From assembly GCF_026151205.1 (NCBI RefSeq), contig NC_087081.1, forward strand, positions 2,981,246 to 3,045,245: a stretch of DNA of 64,000 nucleotides, in the 5' to 3' direction. Of the stretch, positions 53,801-64,000 are shown one piece after another. A program made the translations under genes and the position numbers. Origin of the DNA: Bolinopsis microptera. Taxonomy: Eukaryota > Ctenophora > Tentaculata > Lobata > Bolinopsidae. Each line of letters starts with the position of its first letter. Position 1 is the first letter of the stretch. Below the pieces are notes generated by a model, which worked only from the letters and a program-made list of their open reading frames with translations, was not told the DNA's origin and made no database searches.

Positions 53801-55030
53801 CTATAGTTGACTTACTAATTGGTAGCGGGTGAGAAATTCATTCAAAACTGCAAAATTTCGGTCCTGGAAATTTCATCTTCAAAAACTGAAAATGGGACAG
53901 AGATTTGGAGAATATGATTTTACAATTTTATTCGGGATTTTGACTTCCAGTACCCAAATTTGGTTTCATACCATCATCAATTAACTGACTAATTGGTTTC
54001 TGGGCAAAAATTTCATCTAATTTGTCAAATTTGTGTTCAGGAAATTTGATATTCGAAAATGGGACAGACTTTTGAAAATACAACTTTTCGGTTTGTTAAG
54101 CTTTCTGCTGTGGGCTTCCTCCGACCGAAATCAAACTTCCAGCACCTCTATCGTGTCATATGCCACTTATAGTTGACTTACTAATTGGTAGCGGGTGAGA
54201 AATTCAGTAAAAACTGTAAAATTTCGGTCCTGGAAATTTCATCTTCAAAAACTGAAAATGGGACAGAGATTTGGAGAATATGATTTTACAATTTTATTCG
54301 GGATTTTGACTTCCAGTACCCAAATTTGGTTTCATACCATCATCAATTAACTGACTAATTGGTTTCTGGGCAAAAATTTCATCTAATTTGTCAAATTTGT
54401 GTTCAGGAAATTTGATATTTGAAAATGGGACAGACTTTTGAAAATACAACTTTTCGGTTTGTTAAGCTTTCTGCTGTGGGCTTCTTCCGACCGAAATCAA
54501 ACTTCCAGCACCTCTATCGTGTCATATGCCACCTATAGTTGACTTACTAATTGGTAGCGGGTGAGAAATTCAGTAAAAACTGTAAAATTTCGGTCCTGGA
54601 AATTTCATCTTCAAAAACTGAAAATGGGACAGAGATTTGGAGAATATGATTTTACAATTTTATTCGGGATTCTGACTTCCAGTACCCAAATTTGGTTTCA
54701 TACCATCATCAATTAACTGACTTATTGGTTTCTGGGCAAAAATTTCATCTAATTTGTCAAATTTGTGTTCAGAAAATTTGATATTTGAAAATGGGACAGA
54801 GTTTTGATAATACAACTTTTCGGTTTGTCAAGCCTTCTGCTGTTGGCTTCCTCCGACCGAAATCAAACTTCCAGCACCTCTATCGTGTCTTATGCCACCT
54901 ATAGTTGACTTACTAATTGGTAGCGGGTGAGAAATTCATTCAAAACTGCAAAATTTCGGTCCTGGAAATTTCATCTTAAAAAACTGAAAATGGGACAGAG
55001 ATTTGAACAATATGATTTTCACTTCCAGCA
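50890..55030. repeat. 366-bp tandem satellite, about 11 copies
   Basis: The marker GGTAGCGG recurs at 51605, 52723, 53090, 53455, 53821, 54187, 54553 and 54919, with degenerate copies between, giving steps of 365-367 bp. The unit is AT-rich and includes AATTTCGGTCCTGGAAATTT, GGGACAGAGATTTGGAGAAT, CATCATCAATTAACTGACTA and TTCCTCCGACCGAAATCAAA. Right copies are about 97-99 percent alike. Copies left of about 52.6 kb differ mainly by lengthened or shortened homopolymers. Some units are of two alternating types. No ORF is conserved across units. Confidence 0.96.
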
Positions 55031-55527
55031 CCCCATAATGGGACAGAGCAAGAATGTGAGAAATGATACAGATAAGGTCGCTTATCTGAATCAAATAATC
55101 ATCACATCTCACTCTCAGGGATATTATTACATATTACGTAAATATTTTTTGGAACATTTTTATCCCCGGCCCCCCCCCCCCTCCGTATTCAGTTTTACAC
55201 ATAGCTATTGTGTCAAAATTACACTAACGGAATCATTTGGAAACCCCCCCCCCCCCTCAGCTGATTACGTAATATGTGAACGACCCCTAAGAGAATGTTC
55301 TATTTCACCCAGTTAGGTGGTCTCATCCTTAACTTTGAGTTTCTACTCTTTATTTCTCATTGTGAGTGTTTGAAGTTAATTTGGGAGCGAAGTTCGGTTT
55401 GGCTTAAAGTCAAAAAAGTTGGGCGATTGATTTAGCTTAAATAATAAGTGGTAAATGGTAAAATAACTAAATTATTTGAGTTGTCTTTATCAAGCATCGA
55501 ACTCTGCAGACAGGTTAAGACTAATGT
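55031..55527. other. Spacer with two poly-C tracts
   Basis: C runs at about 55171-55181 and 55244-55257 lie about 70 bp apart in an otherwise ordinary stretch ending CGTAATATGTGAACGACCCC. This may be the worn end of a mobile element, but no boundary is clear. Confidence 0.35.
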
Positions 55528-55609
55528 TTACCTGGGGACCCCAGGCTATTATATTTATGTTTATAAACATAATGATTCCGCCGAATAAATATTCGGCGGA
55601 ATGACAGGC
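55528..55609. repeat. CTGGGGACCCCAG motif copy 2 with adjacent palindrome
   Basis: TTACCTGGGGACCCCAGGCT then ATTATATTTATG, the partner of 29619-29673. Directly downstream lies the inverted repeat ATTCCGCCGAAT / ATTCGGCGGAAT (55575-55602) around AAAT. Confidence 0.6.
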
Positions 55610-55732
55610 TGATCGCCGCCCAGTAAGACTTAATGTCTAACTTTAAATTATATCTTGGTTATCCTGGGAAAGAATTGAGAATTGGATGCTGAATAAGTTA
55701 ACTTTACCCCCCAGTTCCATGGCCAGATATTA

Positions 55733-55970
55733 TGCCAAATTATTAGACGGAGATCGTCTACTGATATTTCTCCGGATATTTCTCCGGTTTGCAGTTCCAC
55801 GACCGGAGACCATCTACGCGGTAATTTTGTTGATTCTGTATGATTCTGCATGAATTAATCTCCGAGAAATTCCCGGAGAGCTTCATCTCCGTCTAATACA
55901 GTAGAAGGAGCCGGAGAATCATCTCCGGAGATGATCTACGGGAAATGGACCTCCGTCTAATAATTTGGCA
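55733..55970. mobile_element. 238-bp MITE with TA duplication, nested
   Basis: Perfect 20-bp inverted ends TGCCAAATTATTAGACGGAG (55733-55752, inverted at 55951-55970) are flanked by TA (55731-55732, 55971-55972). Removing the element and one TA restores the terminal repeat of the pogo-like host, matching its right end. The interior repeats CTCCGGAGAT and CTCCGTCTAAT motifs. The TA target places it in the Tc1/mariner group. Confidence 0.92.
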
Positions 55971-56275
55971 TACCTTAATTCCCAAAAATTTGGGCGACAA
56001 AAAATTTGAGCGGGCCTCTCGCCCAAATTTTTTGCAGACCAAATTAATTGCATAAATCTTTTCCGTCTGCTAAATTTTTTGCTAACCAAATTTTTGGCAT
56101 TTGGCCTGTGGCCCTGAAATCTATAGAAAGATGGCTTTTTCTTCATATCCAAGTGAAATAATATTAGAAATTTTAGTTTTCTAATCTGTAATTCATGGCT
56201 TGACCAAGTAAAAAGGCTTATATTTTAAATGAATAGAAATAACTGGAATGGCTAGAGGTACGGATAGCTAGAGAT

Positions 56276-56458
56276 TCAAACAAGATCTGCAAATGGATTA
56301 TCATCCACCGTAAAGTCTGATCTACAAGCATCAGTTATACCCGACTTCTCAAAGCCTTTCCTTATGTCATCTTGCCTCCCTTTTAAATATACAAAAAGTT
56401 CGTTGATCCAACGAGCGTGTATTTCACAGATCACTGTCAAGCGGGTATCAATTTTCAC
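56276..56458 (-). pseudogene. Pogo/Tigger-like transposase C-terminal fragment
   Basis: 60 codons reading ARWINELFVYLKGRQDDIRK, then GFEKSGITDACRSD and DDNPFADL. The string I.KGFEKSGIT.A resembles the end of DDE_1 (pogo/Tigger/jerky) transposases, where an IxxSFxKCGI motif follows the catalytic domain. The DDE residues are not present. Its position inside an element with TA-type ends agrees. The family call is moderate. Confidence 0.55.
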
Positions 56459-56908
56459 ATTGTCTGATGAAACTGATAATAATTGTATGTGAAAGGGGTA
56501 TGATAAGATATGCTGAGTGTAAGTAGACTAAACTATCTGATTGAGAGACCAAATATCACTATTGTATATCTATCATTTTGTACTGTGCCATCATCACTGT
56601 ATTTTTTAGTAGTTACTGGGCAGATCGTAAATTTCATAATGTGAAACAACTCATACTACCACCTACATGCTTAAAATTGATAGCAAAATGACTGGAATAA
56701 TAAGGAATAATAATGAACTAAGGCAAACATCTAACTGAAATTTTAGTGGAAAATCGTTCATTTTTCAAAGAATTTGTGCCCAAATTTTCGGTCGCCCAAA
56801 TGAGTTCAAATTTTCTGCCCAAATTTTTCGGGCTCAAATAAATTGAGCTCAATATAATGGCACACAAATTTTTGGGAACTAAGGTAATATCCGGCCATGG
56901 AACTGGGG

Positions 56909-58194
56909 TGTGAGTCGACTATCGAATTCAACTGTCCTTGTTAGCTGTGATGTTGCGCAATATTCGAATTGATAGAAAAAATGAGTTTCGAATGTTTAAT
57001 GTCCAATGAATTATACACCTCCAAACTTCACGATAGTATGCCCACGTGCGCGCGCGCATATGACTACACAGTAATCGAACATTTACCCACATTGCACAAT
57101 GTTTCTTTCTTCTTTACGTTTGCGCGCCGACAACGGACAGCGTTACATTTTCTTTATTCGGTTGCAGTGTCCAATGTTCAGTATATCTTCGGCACTTCGG
57201 GCATCGGATCTCCGATCTGGGGCATGTACTGAAGCGCTGCTACATCAGAGATTTCTAGCTAGTTTGAAGATTTTGAACACTGATTCCTACTATAATAGCT
57301 TTAGTTATAGTGGTACCACTAATTGATTTTCCCTGGCGGCACATTCGCCAGCAATCAACTAATCAACATATTAGTGGCGTTGACAAACTTATCTTCTTAA
57401 AATTCATAGCTAAGGCTAAGCTTATAAAATAAGCAAATGAGGATTATTATGCTGTCATTATGAAAAAAATTAGTGTTCCCTGCATCGCATACATACTACA
57501 TAGTTCTGGATTTTATTTTAAGTTCTAGTTTACTAACATTAAGATTAAACGTAGTACTGGTATACAATGCAAATGGGCGTTTTCTTGCTAACAACAACTG
57601 CCGCACCTTTTGCACTTTGCTTTAATATTCAGTTCATTGCAGTGTAGTTTTGGACACTTACTTTTTGCAAGAGTCCTTAGGGTTTGAAATAATAGCTTTG
57701 GATCATGATCAAAGTCTAAATTTTACTTACTTGGTCATAAAATATTGGTGATTTTGGAATGATTGTTTCAAACCCAAACATTACCATTGAGATCACCGTT
57801 CATAATCGTTACATATATTGTAATGAATTACACCCGAGCCATGTGGCGTTCCCATACCCTGATAAAGTAACAGTTGAGTTCCCTTGATGACGTCGTAATA
57901 TTATGCACCCTGTAACGTAATCCAGACTTATTTGCCCCTTTGGTCGGTGAGGTATAAAAGTATGAAATGCTGCACATGGGCGCCTGATTTCATCAGAATA
58001 AACCACACTTGGCTAATTCAATGTGTTTTATCTGAGAGATGGCAGGAAGTTCGTTTCAACTAGGATATTAGCGTCTACTCTGCGGCCCTCTAACCAGGTT
58101 GGTTTAAATCTTCCTTGTCAAGTTATGTAACCATTTATAATTTTAGACTTTCAATGAGTCAATGACTCAACTGTCTTTCCTAGTTAGATCATTC
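56909..58194. other. Non-coding stretch, no gene recognised
   Basis: Frames at 56969-57232 and 57099-57326 match nothing I know. A CACCCTGTAAC string at about 57906 could be one end of a mariner-type element, without a partner. Confidence 0.4.
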
Positions 58195-58270
58195 TCATTT
58201 CCCAACTTCGACTAGTAGCCTGTCGAGGGCAGCCAGCACCAGATCAGTGCAGGTCGGCTGTCTTACTACT
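58195..58270 (-). CDS. Possible terminal exon, unknown family
   Basis: On the minus strand the end of a frame reads QPTCTDLVLAALDRLLVEVG then K and stop at 58195. The composition and the amphipathic leucine pattern look coding, and an AG (TAAGACAG) lies just before. No upstream exons or family were recognised, so this may be chance. Confidence 0.2.
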
Positions 58271-58416
58271 CTAGACACTATTTCCCCGGATAAGTTTGTG
58301 TTGCTATGGTTACATATGTACAGCACGTGTATGTGAAATCTAGTCACGTGATTATATCCGGACTGATTTTGGGTGTGATAATTGGGTTGTCTTTCCTGCG
58401 TGCATTTTACACACAA

Positions 58417-59391
58417 TTTGTTACATCTTGAGAGCTTGAGTACTCTCTGAACCTCCTGCCTCCTGGTATGTTCAGTTTACTTTGGTAGTTTGTAATTTGT
58501 CGCTCGCTGATTTTGTAGTTATCTCGACTCTGCTGTGTTCATCACCTTTAATTTATTAATTAAATCGGATATTTTTACTCTTTATGTAAAATATTCTATT
58601 TTTTCTTTTTTATTGAGAAGTATAACGTCATGCTGACCAGAAGTATAAATGAGTTCAGATAGTTAATATTTCAAACGATAGATTTTCCGACTTTTTATAA
58701 TATGCAGTTGCTTGTCGTAAATTTCTATTCATTACAACATCAGCCTTACTGATCTTGATTAGAAATTCTAAGGAAACTGACGATAATCCGCCCTCTTTTT
58801 ATCTAGTCTATATACTTGCCTGCTTCAAACAGTATCAGTTTGTTTTCAACTTAACATTCAGCTTTCAGTCTAACTTACTAATCCTTATTTCACATTTGCT
58901 TTAAGGTTTACGCATGACGAAAATTTCCAATTCAAAACACTAACAAAAAGACAAAAGTCAGGCCAGCTAATTATCACCAAATTCGCCTCAATCACCTTGA
59001 GGGTGTCTGGATCTTGAAAAATTTACACGATTGTAATCTGTCGCGAGCCTTTTGCAAAACAGGTTATTATCTAAATAATACTTTCGTCTAGAGTGATTAT
59101 ACTTCGGACCGATATATAGATGGAACAAAAATTGTGTGGTAATTTCAGGCGTCAAAATTTGGACACGATCCAAGAAGCCCAGCACAGCTTCATTGAATTC
59201 CATGTTAAAATTCCACCGAAATATATTACTATGGAATTAGATTTAGGGTAAGGTTTAGGGTTTACCAGAAACAATTTCCACCGATTAGGCATACGAACTT
59301 TTTTACGTTTGTCACAACTGTAACAATTTTCTAAAATCCAAACAATGCAAAAGCAACTCGCACAAATTAAAAAATAAGGAGCTCTTTACTT
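58417..59391. other. Non-coding stretch, no gene recognised
   Basis: AT-rich. A short TTTAGGGT-like run at about 59242-59262 is a possible telomere-type relic. No exon is supported. Confidence 0.4.
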
Positions 59392-59748
59392 ATGAGTTAT
59401 GACGGAAACAGCAAGGGCGGAATTTCACGGCATTGTTCTTTGTCTCGCAGTCAAATAAAATTGGAATCCAATTATAACTTTGCAGTTAGTAAATTAGTAA
59501 ATGGCATCTTTGTAACTACATTGCATCTTTGTTACATATTCTTACTATCTCGGGTCACCAAATCTATTCTGACGTGTGTTGATTTGTGGCTCGTTTTCCT
59601 AGGGTACAATCCAGGTTTATTCAGCCCTAAACCGTTTACACTTTACAGGGTTGTCAGTGACCTTATAGTATATCTGATTACATGTCAGGTGACCTATCAG
59701 GATAATATTCCCCAAATAAGTTATACCCGTCGCCAGTGTGTTTGCTAA
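59392..59748 (+). other. 118-codon ORF, possibly receptor-like relic
   Basis: The frame contains two hydrophobic stretches (NGIFVTTLHLCYIFLLSRV and LYRVVSDLIVYLITC). Their spacing recalls helices 6 and 7 of rhodopsin-family receptors, but the NPxxY motif is absent. It has an ATG and a stop but no supporting splice sites. I cannot distinguish a relic from chance. Confidence 0.22.
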
Positions 59749-61100
59749 CTATTCTAACCATTCTAACCCTGCACACTGTCATGTACAGTTCACAGAGAAC
59801 TTATAGAATCAGGTTTGTTTTCTTAACTCTGTTTCAAATTAGACGTATTGTATACTGCAGGGGAGGATACAGTTGGTGAATTCTGTTTGGTCGAGGACAC
59901 GTTGCACCTTTTGGAAAAACTTGATACTCTGCACCACTTACACCAATTGCACGTGCACAGTTAACCCAGTTTACATTACACGTGCACAGTTAAACCCGTT
60001 TACAATTACACGTGTGCTAAACACTACGTCAATATTCCCCAATTACAGGCTAAAAACCTCTACTCTTGGCAAAATATACAGTGAACACAGACTACTACTA
60101 CGTATATAGCTAAAATACACGTCAATCCATTGTCATATCTACCCCATTGCTACTTTGTAATGTACAAAGTAGACAATAATAATTGGAATGAGTGTTGGAG
60201 AGTTTGAGCATGAGGATACAGTAAGTGTTTGAGAGGCATACAGGATACACTAATGAATGGAGAGAGAGAGCTTAGTAGCCCCGGTTTAGTAGTTTTAAGT
60301 TAACAGTTTAAGATGTCTTGAATAGTCCGTTTCTTTTAGTTGATGGTTGAGGGTGTGTTTGTCTTTAAAGAGTTATATTCAATCTTAATTTGAGCCATCG
60401 AGCTTGAAACTAATTGTGGGCATCAATGCTGTACTAGTTTACTGGTTTCCAAGTTAATATCACACTGTAATGGTTCCCTTACTCCTTACAATGGAGCAAT
60501 GGCTCACTGATTTATACTCCTCACATCTTCAATCTCCGCCATGTTCCCCAGTTTATCTAAATACCTCTGATCAGCCGTAAAAGCTTTGATTGTAGCTACA
60601 ACACCGAGCTGTCCAACACGCAAGTTGCTATCAACTGTCAAAACAATCGGCCCCTCCTTCACTCCTTGCTTCTACTTAAAACTAAGTCTACTTAAAACTA
60701 AGATTCAGAGACCACCACGGATAAGTAAAGACTGGCCGCATTTTGCTTTGATCCGGCGTACGTTAAGTATCAACATTAGTTACCTGTACTCATCAAGCTG
60801 CTGCTCAAGTTTTGGAAGTTTGTATCTCTACGTAGTTAACTCGTGAACTTACAACTGTGCTAGTTCTAGTGTTCTACTGTATGTTTCTAATCTTGACGTT
60901 CGTTCTGCGTTTTTATCCTCGTATATTAATATGTCATACTTCCATATTTACCATCCACTATTCTAATATCAACTTTATATTTTACCCACAAATCAACTAT
61001 AAAGATGACCTCTCAATTACAGAGGTGTAATTTTACAGAGGTGGGGATAATATTTACAGTATCTGTAACCGGACCATCCCTAACTTAGACCACTCTGGAC
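59749..61100. other. Non-coding stretch with small GCACGTG-type tandem
   Basis: At 59940-60015 the phrase TTRCACGTGCACAGTTAA repeats about three times at roughly 26-bp spacing. Nothing else is recognised; the 86-codon frame at 60586-60846 has no known relatives. Confidence 0.4.
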
Positions 61101-61140
61101 TGGTCACGTGGTCACGTGGTCACGTGGTCTCGTGGTCACT
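61101..61140. repeat. (GGTCACGTG)n nonamer E-box repeat
   Basis: Four adjacent units of GGTCACGTG, the last mutated to GGTCTCGTG. Each intact unit is a CACGTG box. Confidence 0.9.
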
Positions 61141-61327
61141 CTGAACCTTCAAATATCACTTCAGATATCCCCCACTATTAGCAACTTAGTAATCTGTACC
61201 TGTCACTGTAATGCTCACTATATCCCAGTTATTATTACTAAAAATGGGAGCTGTCGTGTGCTACAGATAGTGTGACAGGTTAACTATTCCAGCTATTCCT
61301 CTCTGTGTGTGTGTGTCTTCATTTCAG

Positions 61328-61415
61328 GGGGAGTTCTAATTTAATATCACGTGATTTCATTGGGAGTTCTAGTGTGGGATCACGTGATTTCATTGGGAGT
61401 TCTAGCTTGAGATCC
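61328..61415. repeat. 33/34-bp tandem repeat with TCACGTGA
   Basis: Two full units and a partial one starting GGGAGTTCTA at 61328, 61362 and 61395. The full units end ATCACGTGATTTCATT, so each carries a palindromic E-box. Confidence 0.85.
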
Positions 61416-61639
61416 GGCCTCTTGTTATTATGGTTATTATGTGGTTATTTAGTATTGAAATTTAGTCGCGCATCATGAGAAATATCATGTCTTAAAACAA
61501 ATATTGACAGAGACTGCAACTTTATCCCTGGCTTAGCATTAACTTCAGATATTTAAGGTAGATATTTAAAATATGACAGGAAAGCGTGGGTTGGATTTTT
61601 TGGTCCAATCAAACAAAAAACCTAACACCACGTGACCAA

Positions 61640-61665
61640 TCAAAGTTTAAGATTACCCACGCTAA
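61640..61665. promoter_or_regulatory. CACGTGACCAATCA composite site
   Basis: CCACGTGACCAATCAAAG places a CACGTG box directly against a CCAAT box with no spacer. This is the tightest example of the pairing seen throughout the window. Confidence 0.3.
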
Positions 61666-61884
61666 AGTCACAACATCAGCTTCATTACGTGTTGATGTGG
61701 GTCACAGTGTTTTGATATAAATTGTGGCATGTTGTATGTCACATGTGGCATGTTATACGGCTGCTCATGTTACAGACTACTGCTGTCAATGTCACATCCT
61801 TATGATGAGTCATTGATTTGTAATCATAGATCTTGAGAGAGTCAACCCAAAATGTGTCAGCTTCATCATGATGTAAATGTAATT

Positions 61885-62300
61885 GTGCAGACTTTACTTT
61901 GAGATTAGAGCTTTTGGTGTGGAGGTTTGTTATGATGTTAGGATAATTGTGCGCAGACTTTACTTTGAGATTAGAGCTTTTGTTATATGGAGGTTTGTTA
62001 TGATGTAAAGATAATTGTGCAGACTCTACTTTACTTTGAAGTTAGTAGCTTATGGTTGTGGTGTGTCAGCTTTATTACATTTATGATGTTAGGTTTGGGT
62101 AGACAGTAGATTGGGCTTGTTAGGTTAATTGTGCTGACCCTTCTTTTGAGCGTTTGGTTTGATGGTTAGTACTTGTGATGCAGATGATGTAAGATTTATG
62201 CAGACTATACTCAGTGCTAGGTTTGTAATTGTGTAGACTATACTCTGAGTTTGTAGCGTGTAGACTATACTTTGAGTTTGTAGCGTTTGGTGAAGTTTGA
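61885..62300. repeat. Degenerate tandem around GTGCAGACTTTACTTTGAG
   Basis: Strings such as TTGTGCAGACTTTACTTTGA and GAGGTTTGTTATGATGT recur about every 60-80 bp to about 62060. They grade into GTAGACTATACTTTGAGTTTG units to about 62290. Divergence is high, so the array is old. Confidence 0.65.
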
Positions 62301-64000
62301 GTGGTATGTTTGTCTTTGTTAATTGGTTGGCAGCTGGAGCCGGAATCTGGTATTTGAGCTGCTCCAGCATGGGCTGAATATTATTTACAACCTTAAATTG
62401 TTCCTTTAATTTGCATTGCTAATTTCGTAGATATCTCCCTGTCTCTGATCACATAATCAATCCAGCTCTTGTAGTTGTGATATTACCGTCCATTTCTAAT
62501 TATGCCTCGTCGCCGGACCTCATACGATTCATTTTTTCAGCCTGTCCTGCAGTATTAGAAAGATCTATTAAACCATTTATAGCCATCAATATTGAAAGTT
62601 TAATATTACGGAAATACTTATAAGGTGCTTAAGTTGGTCAGCCAGGGATTGCCGATTACTCGGGGACAACAGTATCAAATACGCCCCCCCGATTTGTCCA
62701 TCTGCTTGTATTGGTTTATAAAAGCGACATTGGTTCGGAAGTTTTGGTACCGGCCGGTCCTTTTTAAGCAGGTCGCAGACGGTGTTAAGCAATTGCCCCA
62801 TAACTAAAGGCCTAATAATCTCCCATTTTTGTTGTTATCGGGAGTATAAGTGAGTCTGTAGTAAACTTCCAAACTCCTCTGCAATGTACAGCAAACTGTT
62901 AAAACATTACCCTCCTCCCAATAACAACATCATCTGTTTACAAACTAGATGTAACAAGGCTGGTATAAGTGGTATAAAGTCGACACTTTCATCTCACCAC
63001 GTGACACACCACGTGACACTGTGACCACCAGGATTCATTAACACGTCCCTCACCTTGACACACACTCCGTACTTACCAGACCCGGAACTAATAAATCACT
63101 CACAGCACATCCTGTCAAACATTGTAGCACCCTCCTCCACTTCTCATCAAACACTGCACCACCACCGGCCCACGTGCAAGTTCTCATGGGTACCCCTGGC
63201 AACACAATAGCAAGTTGTACAGCGGGGGGCTGGCGGAAGTAAGCTAGTCACGTGGTGTTGTCACGTGGCGGTGTCACGTGGGGGGTTGTACCCTGGTGGT
63301 TTATATGGTTTATCGTGTATAATGTGTACTGCATGTGTGTGTTTTGGGGCGGGACTGGTTATGGCTACCATGGTGACTGTTTGCTGTTATTCTGTGATTC
63401 TTCATTTCTCTCATAGATTCCTTGTCTCGTTGGTATTGTGGTTTTATTGTTTGTTTTAGGTTTAATTTTATTTCCGGATACAATTTTTTAAAATAACACA
63501 ATATATTTTGTCGCCATTCGAATAGCATCCTACACATATAAATGGGACCACCCGCACCGTATTGAAATTTCAAAATATCAACATTCCGGTGAAATAATAA
63601 TCCCACATCAGCAGACGGGCCCCTCCTCTGAATTGATGTACAAATATGTGTTACAAATATGTGTTACACCAAACAATACTCCCTCACTTTACTTTACTGT
63701 TCTCAGTTGACAGTTTCATTGTTTGGGCCATTCATCATTTCAATAAAGCCAATGAAGCAATGATACTACACCAGATTCAGAAAAAAACAATAAATAAATT
63801 CCAATTCGTCACACTCTTCGCAGCCTTTTATACTAAAGTTTCGTCTGTCTTTAAGCAGTCGTCATCATGAGTAATCCAGCGGCCATGTTGAATGCCATTT
63901 AATTCGTCACACTCTTCGCAGTTTTAGTTTGCCTAAAATATCAGCCGGCGTTGTAAATCGAGGCAATTAGTATGTACCTACTCATTAAACAGGAAAATAA
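62301..64000. other. Non-coding stretch with E-box pairs
   Basis: CCACGTGACA pairs lie at 62998-63017, and three GTCACGTGG boxes lie at 63247-63280. The frame at 63310-63606 on the minus strand and others match nothing I know. Near the right edge AATTCGTCACACTCTTCGCAG occurs twice (about 63803 and 63901). Confidence 0.4.

Larger units (their letters stand above)
55709..56908 (-). mobile_element. Pogo-like DNA transposon relic, interrupted
   Basis: The left terminal repeat CCCCAGTTCCATGGCC.GATA TTACCTTA.TTCCC AAAAATTTG matches the inverted right end at about 56862-56908. TA precedes the left C run (55705-55706) and TG follows the right end, perhaps a mutated TA. The left repeat is split by the MITE at 55733-55970. 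CCCAAATTTT and CAAATTTTTGG motifs repeat subterminally on both sides. The interior holds a transposase C-terminal fragment on the minus strand. Confidence 0.8.

Noticed and set aside
50890-55030. Several 60-90 codon frames in the 51-52.7 kb region
   Set aside because: They arise in satellite units with homopolymer changes and are not preserved in the clean copies of the same unit.

Overview
This window is nuclear DNA of an animal, most likely a non-vertebrate metazoan. It is AT-rich and gene-poor, with short GT-AG introns and very long repeat-filled ones. It carries a calbindin/secretagogin-type EF-hand protein, a TLDc-domain protein, hAT and pogo transposase relics and a non-LTR retrotransposon relic. 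There are no bacterial operons, rRNA genes or convincing tRNA genes. I cannot name the species. Most open reading frames over 60 codons here are chance or lie in tandem repeats.

Layout. From 1 to about 26 kb I see no convincing host gene. This part holds a TTAA-flanked Kolobok-like MITE (3143-3454), a 12-bp minisatellite (10815-11225), an inverted duplication of an E-box/CCAAT module (12366-13015), a 1.26-kb G-run/C-run bounded transposon (16408-17663), a small foldback MITE (21727-21863) and an intact-ended 809-bp hAT derivative with a perfect 8-bp target duplication (23248-24056). From 26.0 to 27.0 kb an intronless EF-hand gene lies on the minus strand. A LINE ORF2 3' fragment sits just upstream of it in the same orientation.

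From 31.8 to 50.0 kb lies a split plus-strand gene that shows up only when short exons are joined: eight exons (31814-31912, 32068-32139, 34069-34173, 35854-35901, 45701-45792, 46747-46778, 49219-49255, 49831-49976). They encode a roughly 210-residue TLDc protein resembling TLDC2 and the C-termini of OXR1 and NCOA7. Its introns hold nearly all the large arrays of the window: a G-rich minisatellite, a (CCCTGA)n telomere-like array, two arrays of perfect CACGTG boxes, a 14-bp satellite split by a 3.3-kb transposon that itself contains a 1.1-kb LINE insertion, and a (CT)n tract. The last exon has a one-base frameshift in a run of five C.

From about 50.9 to 55.0 kb is a satellite with a 366-bp period whose left copies carry inflated homopolymers. 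From 55.7 to 56.9 kb a pogo-like transposon relic has a second TA-flanked MITE inserted in its left terminal repeat. From 57 to 64 kb I see only weak coding candidates and short E-box tandem repeats.

A theme across the window is the dense CACGTG box (often TCACGTGA or GTCACGTGAC), commonly next to CCAAT. Its peak is inside the long intron of the TLDc gene. TLDc proteins are known V-ATPase partners, and GTCACGTGAC is the core of the CLEAR element bound by TFEB/MITF factors, so the overlap is worth testing.
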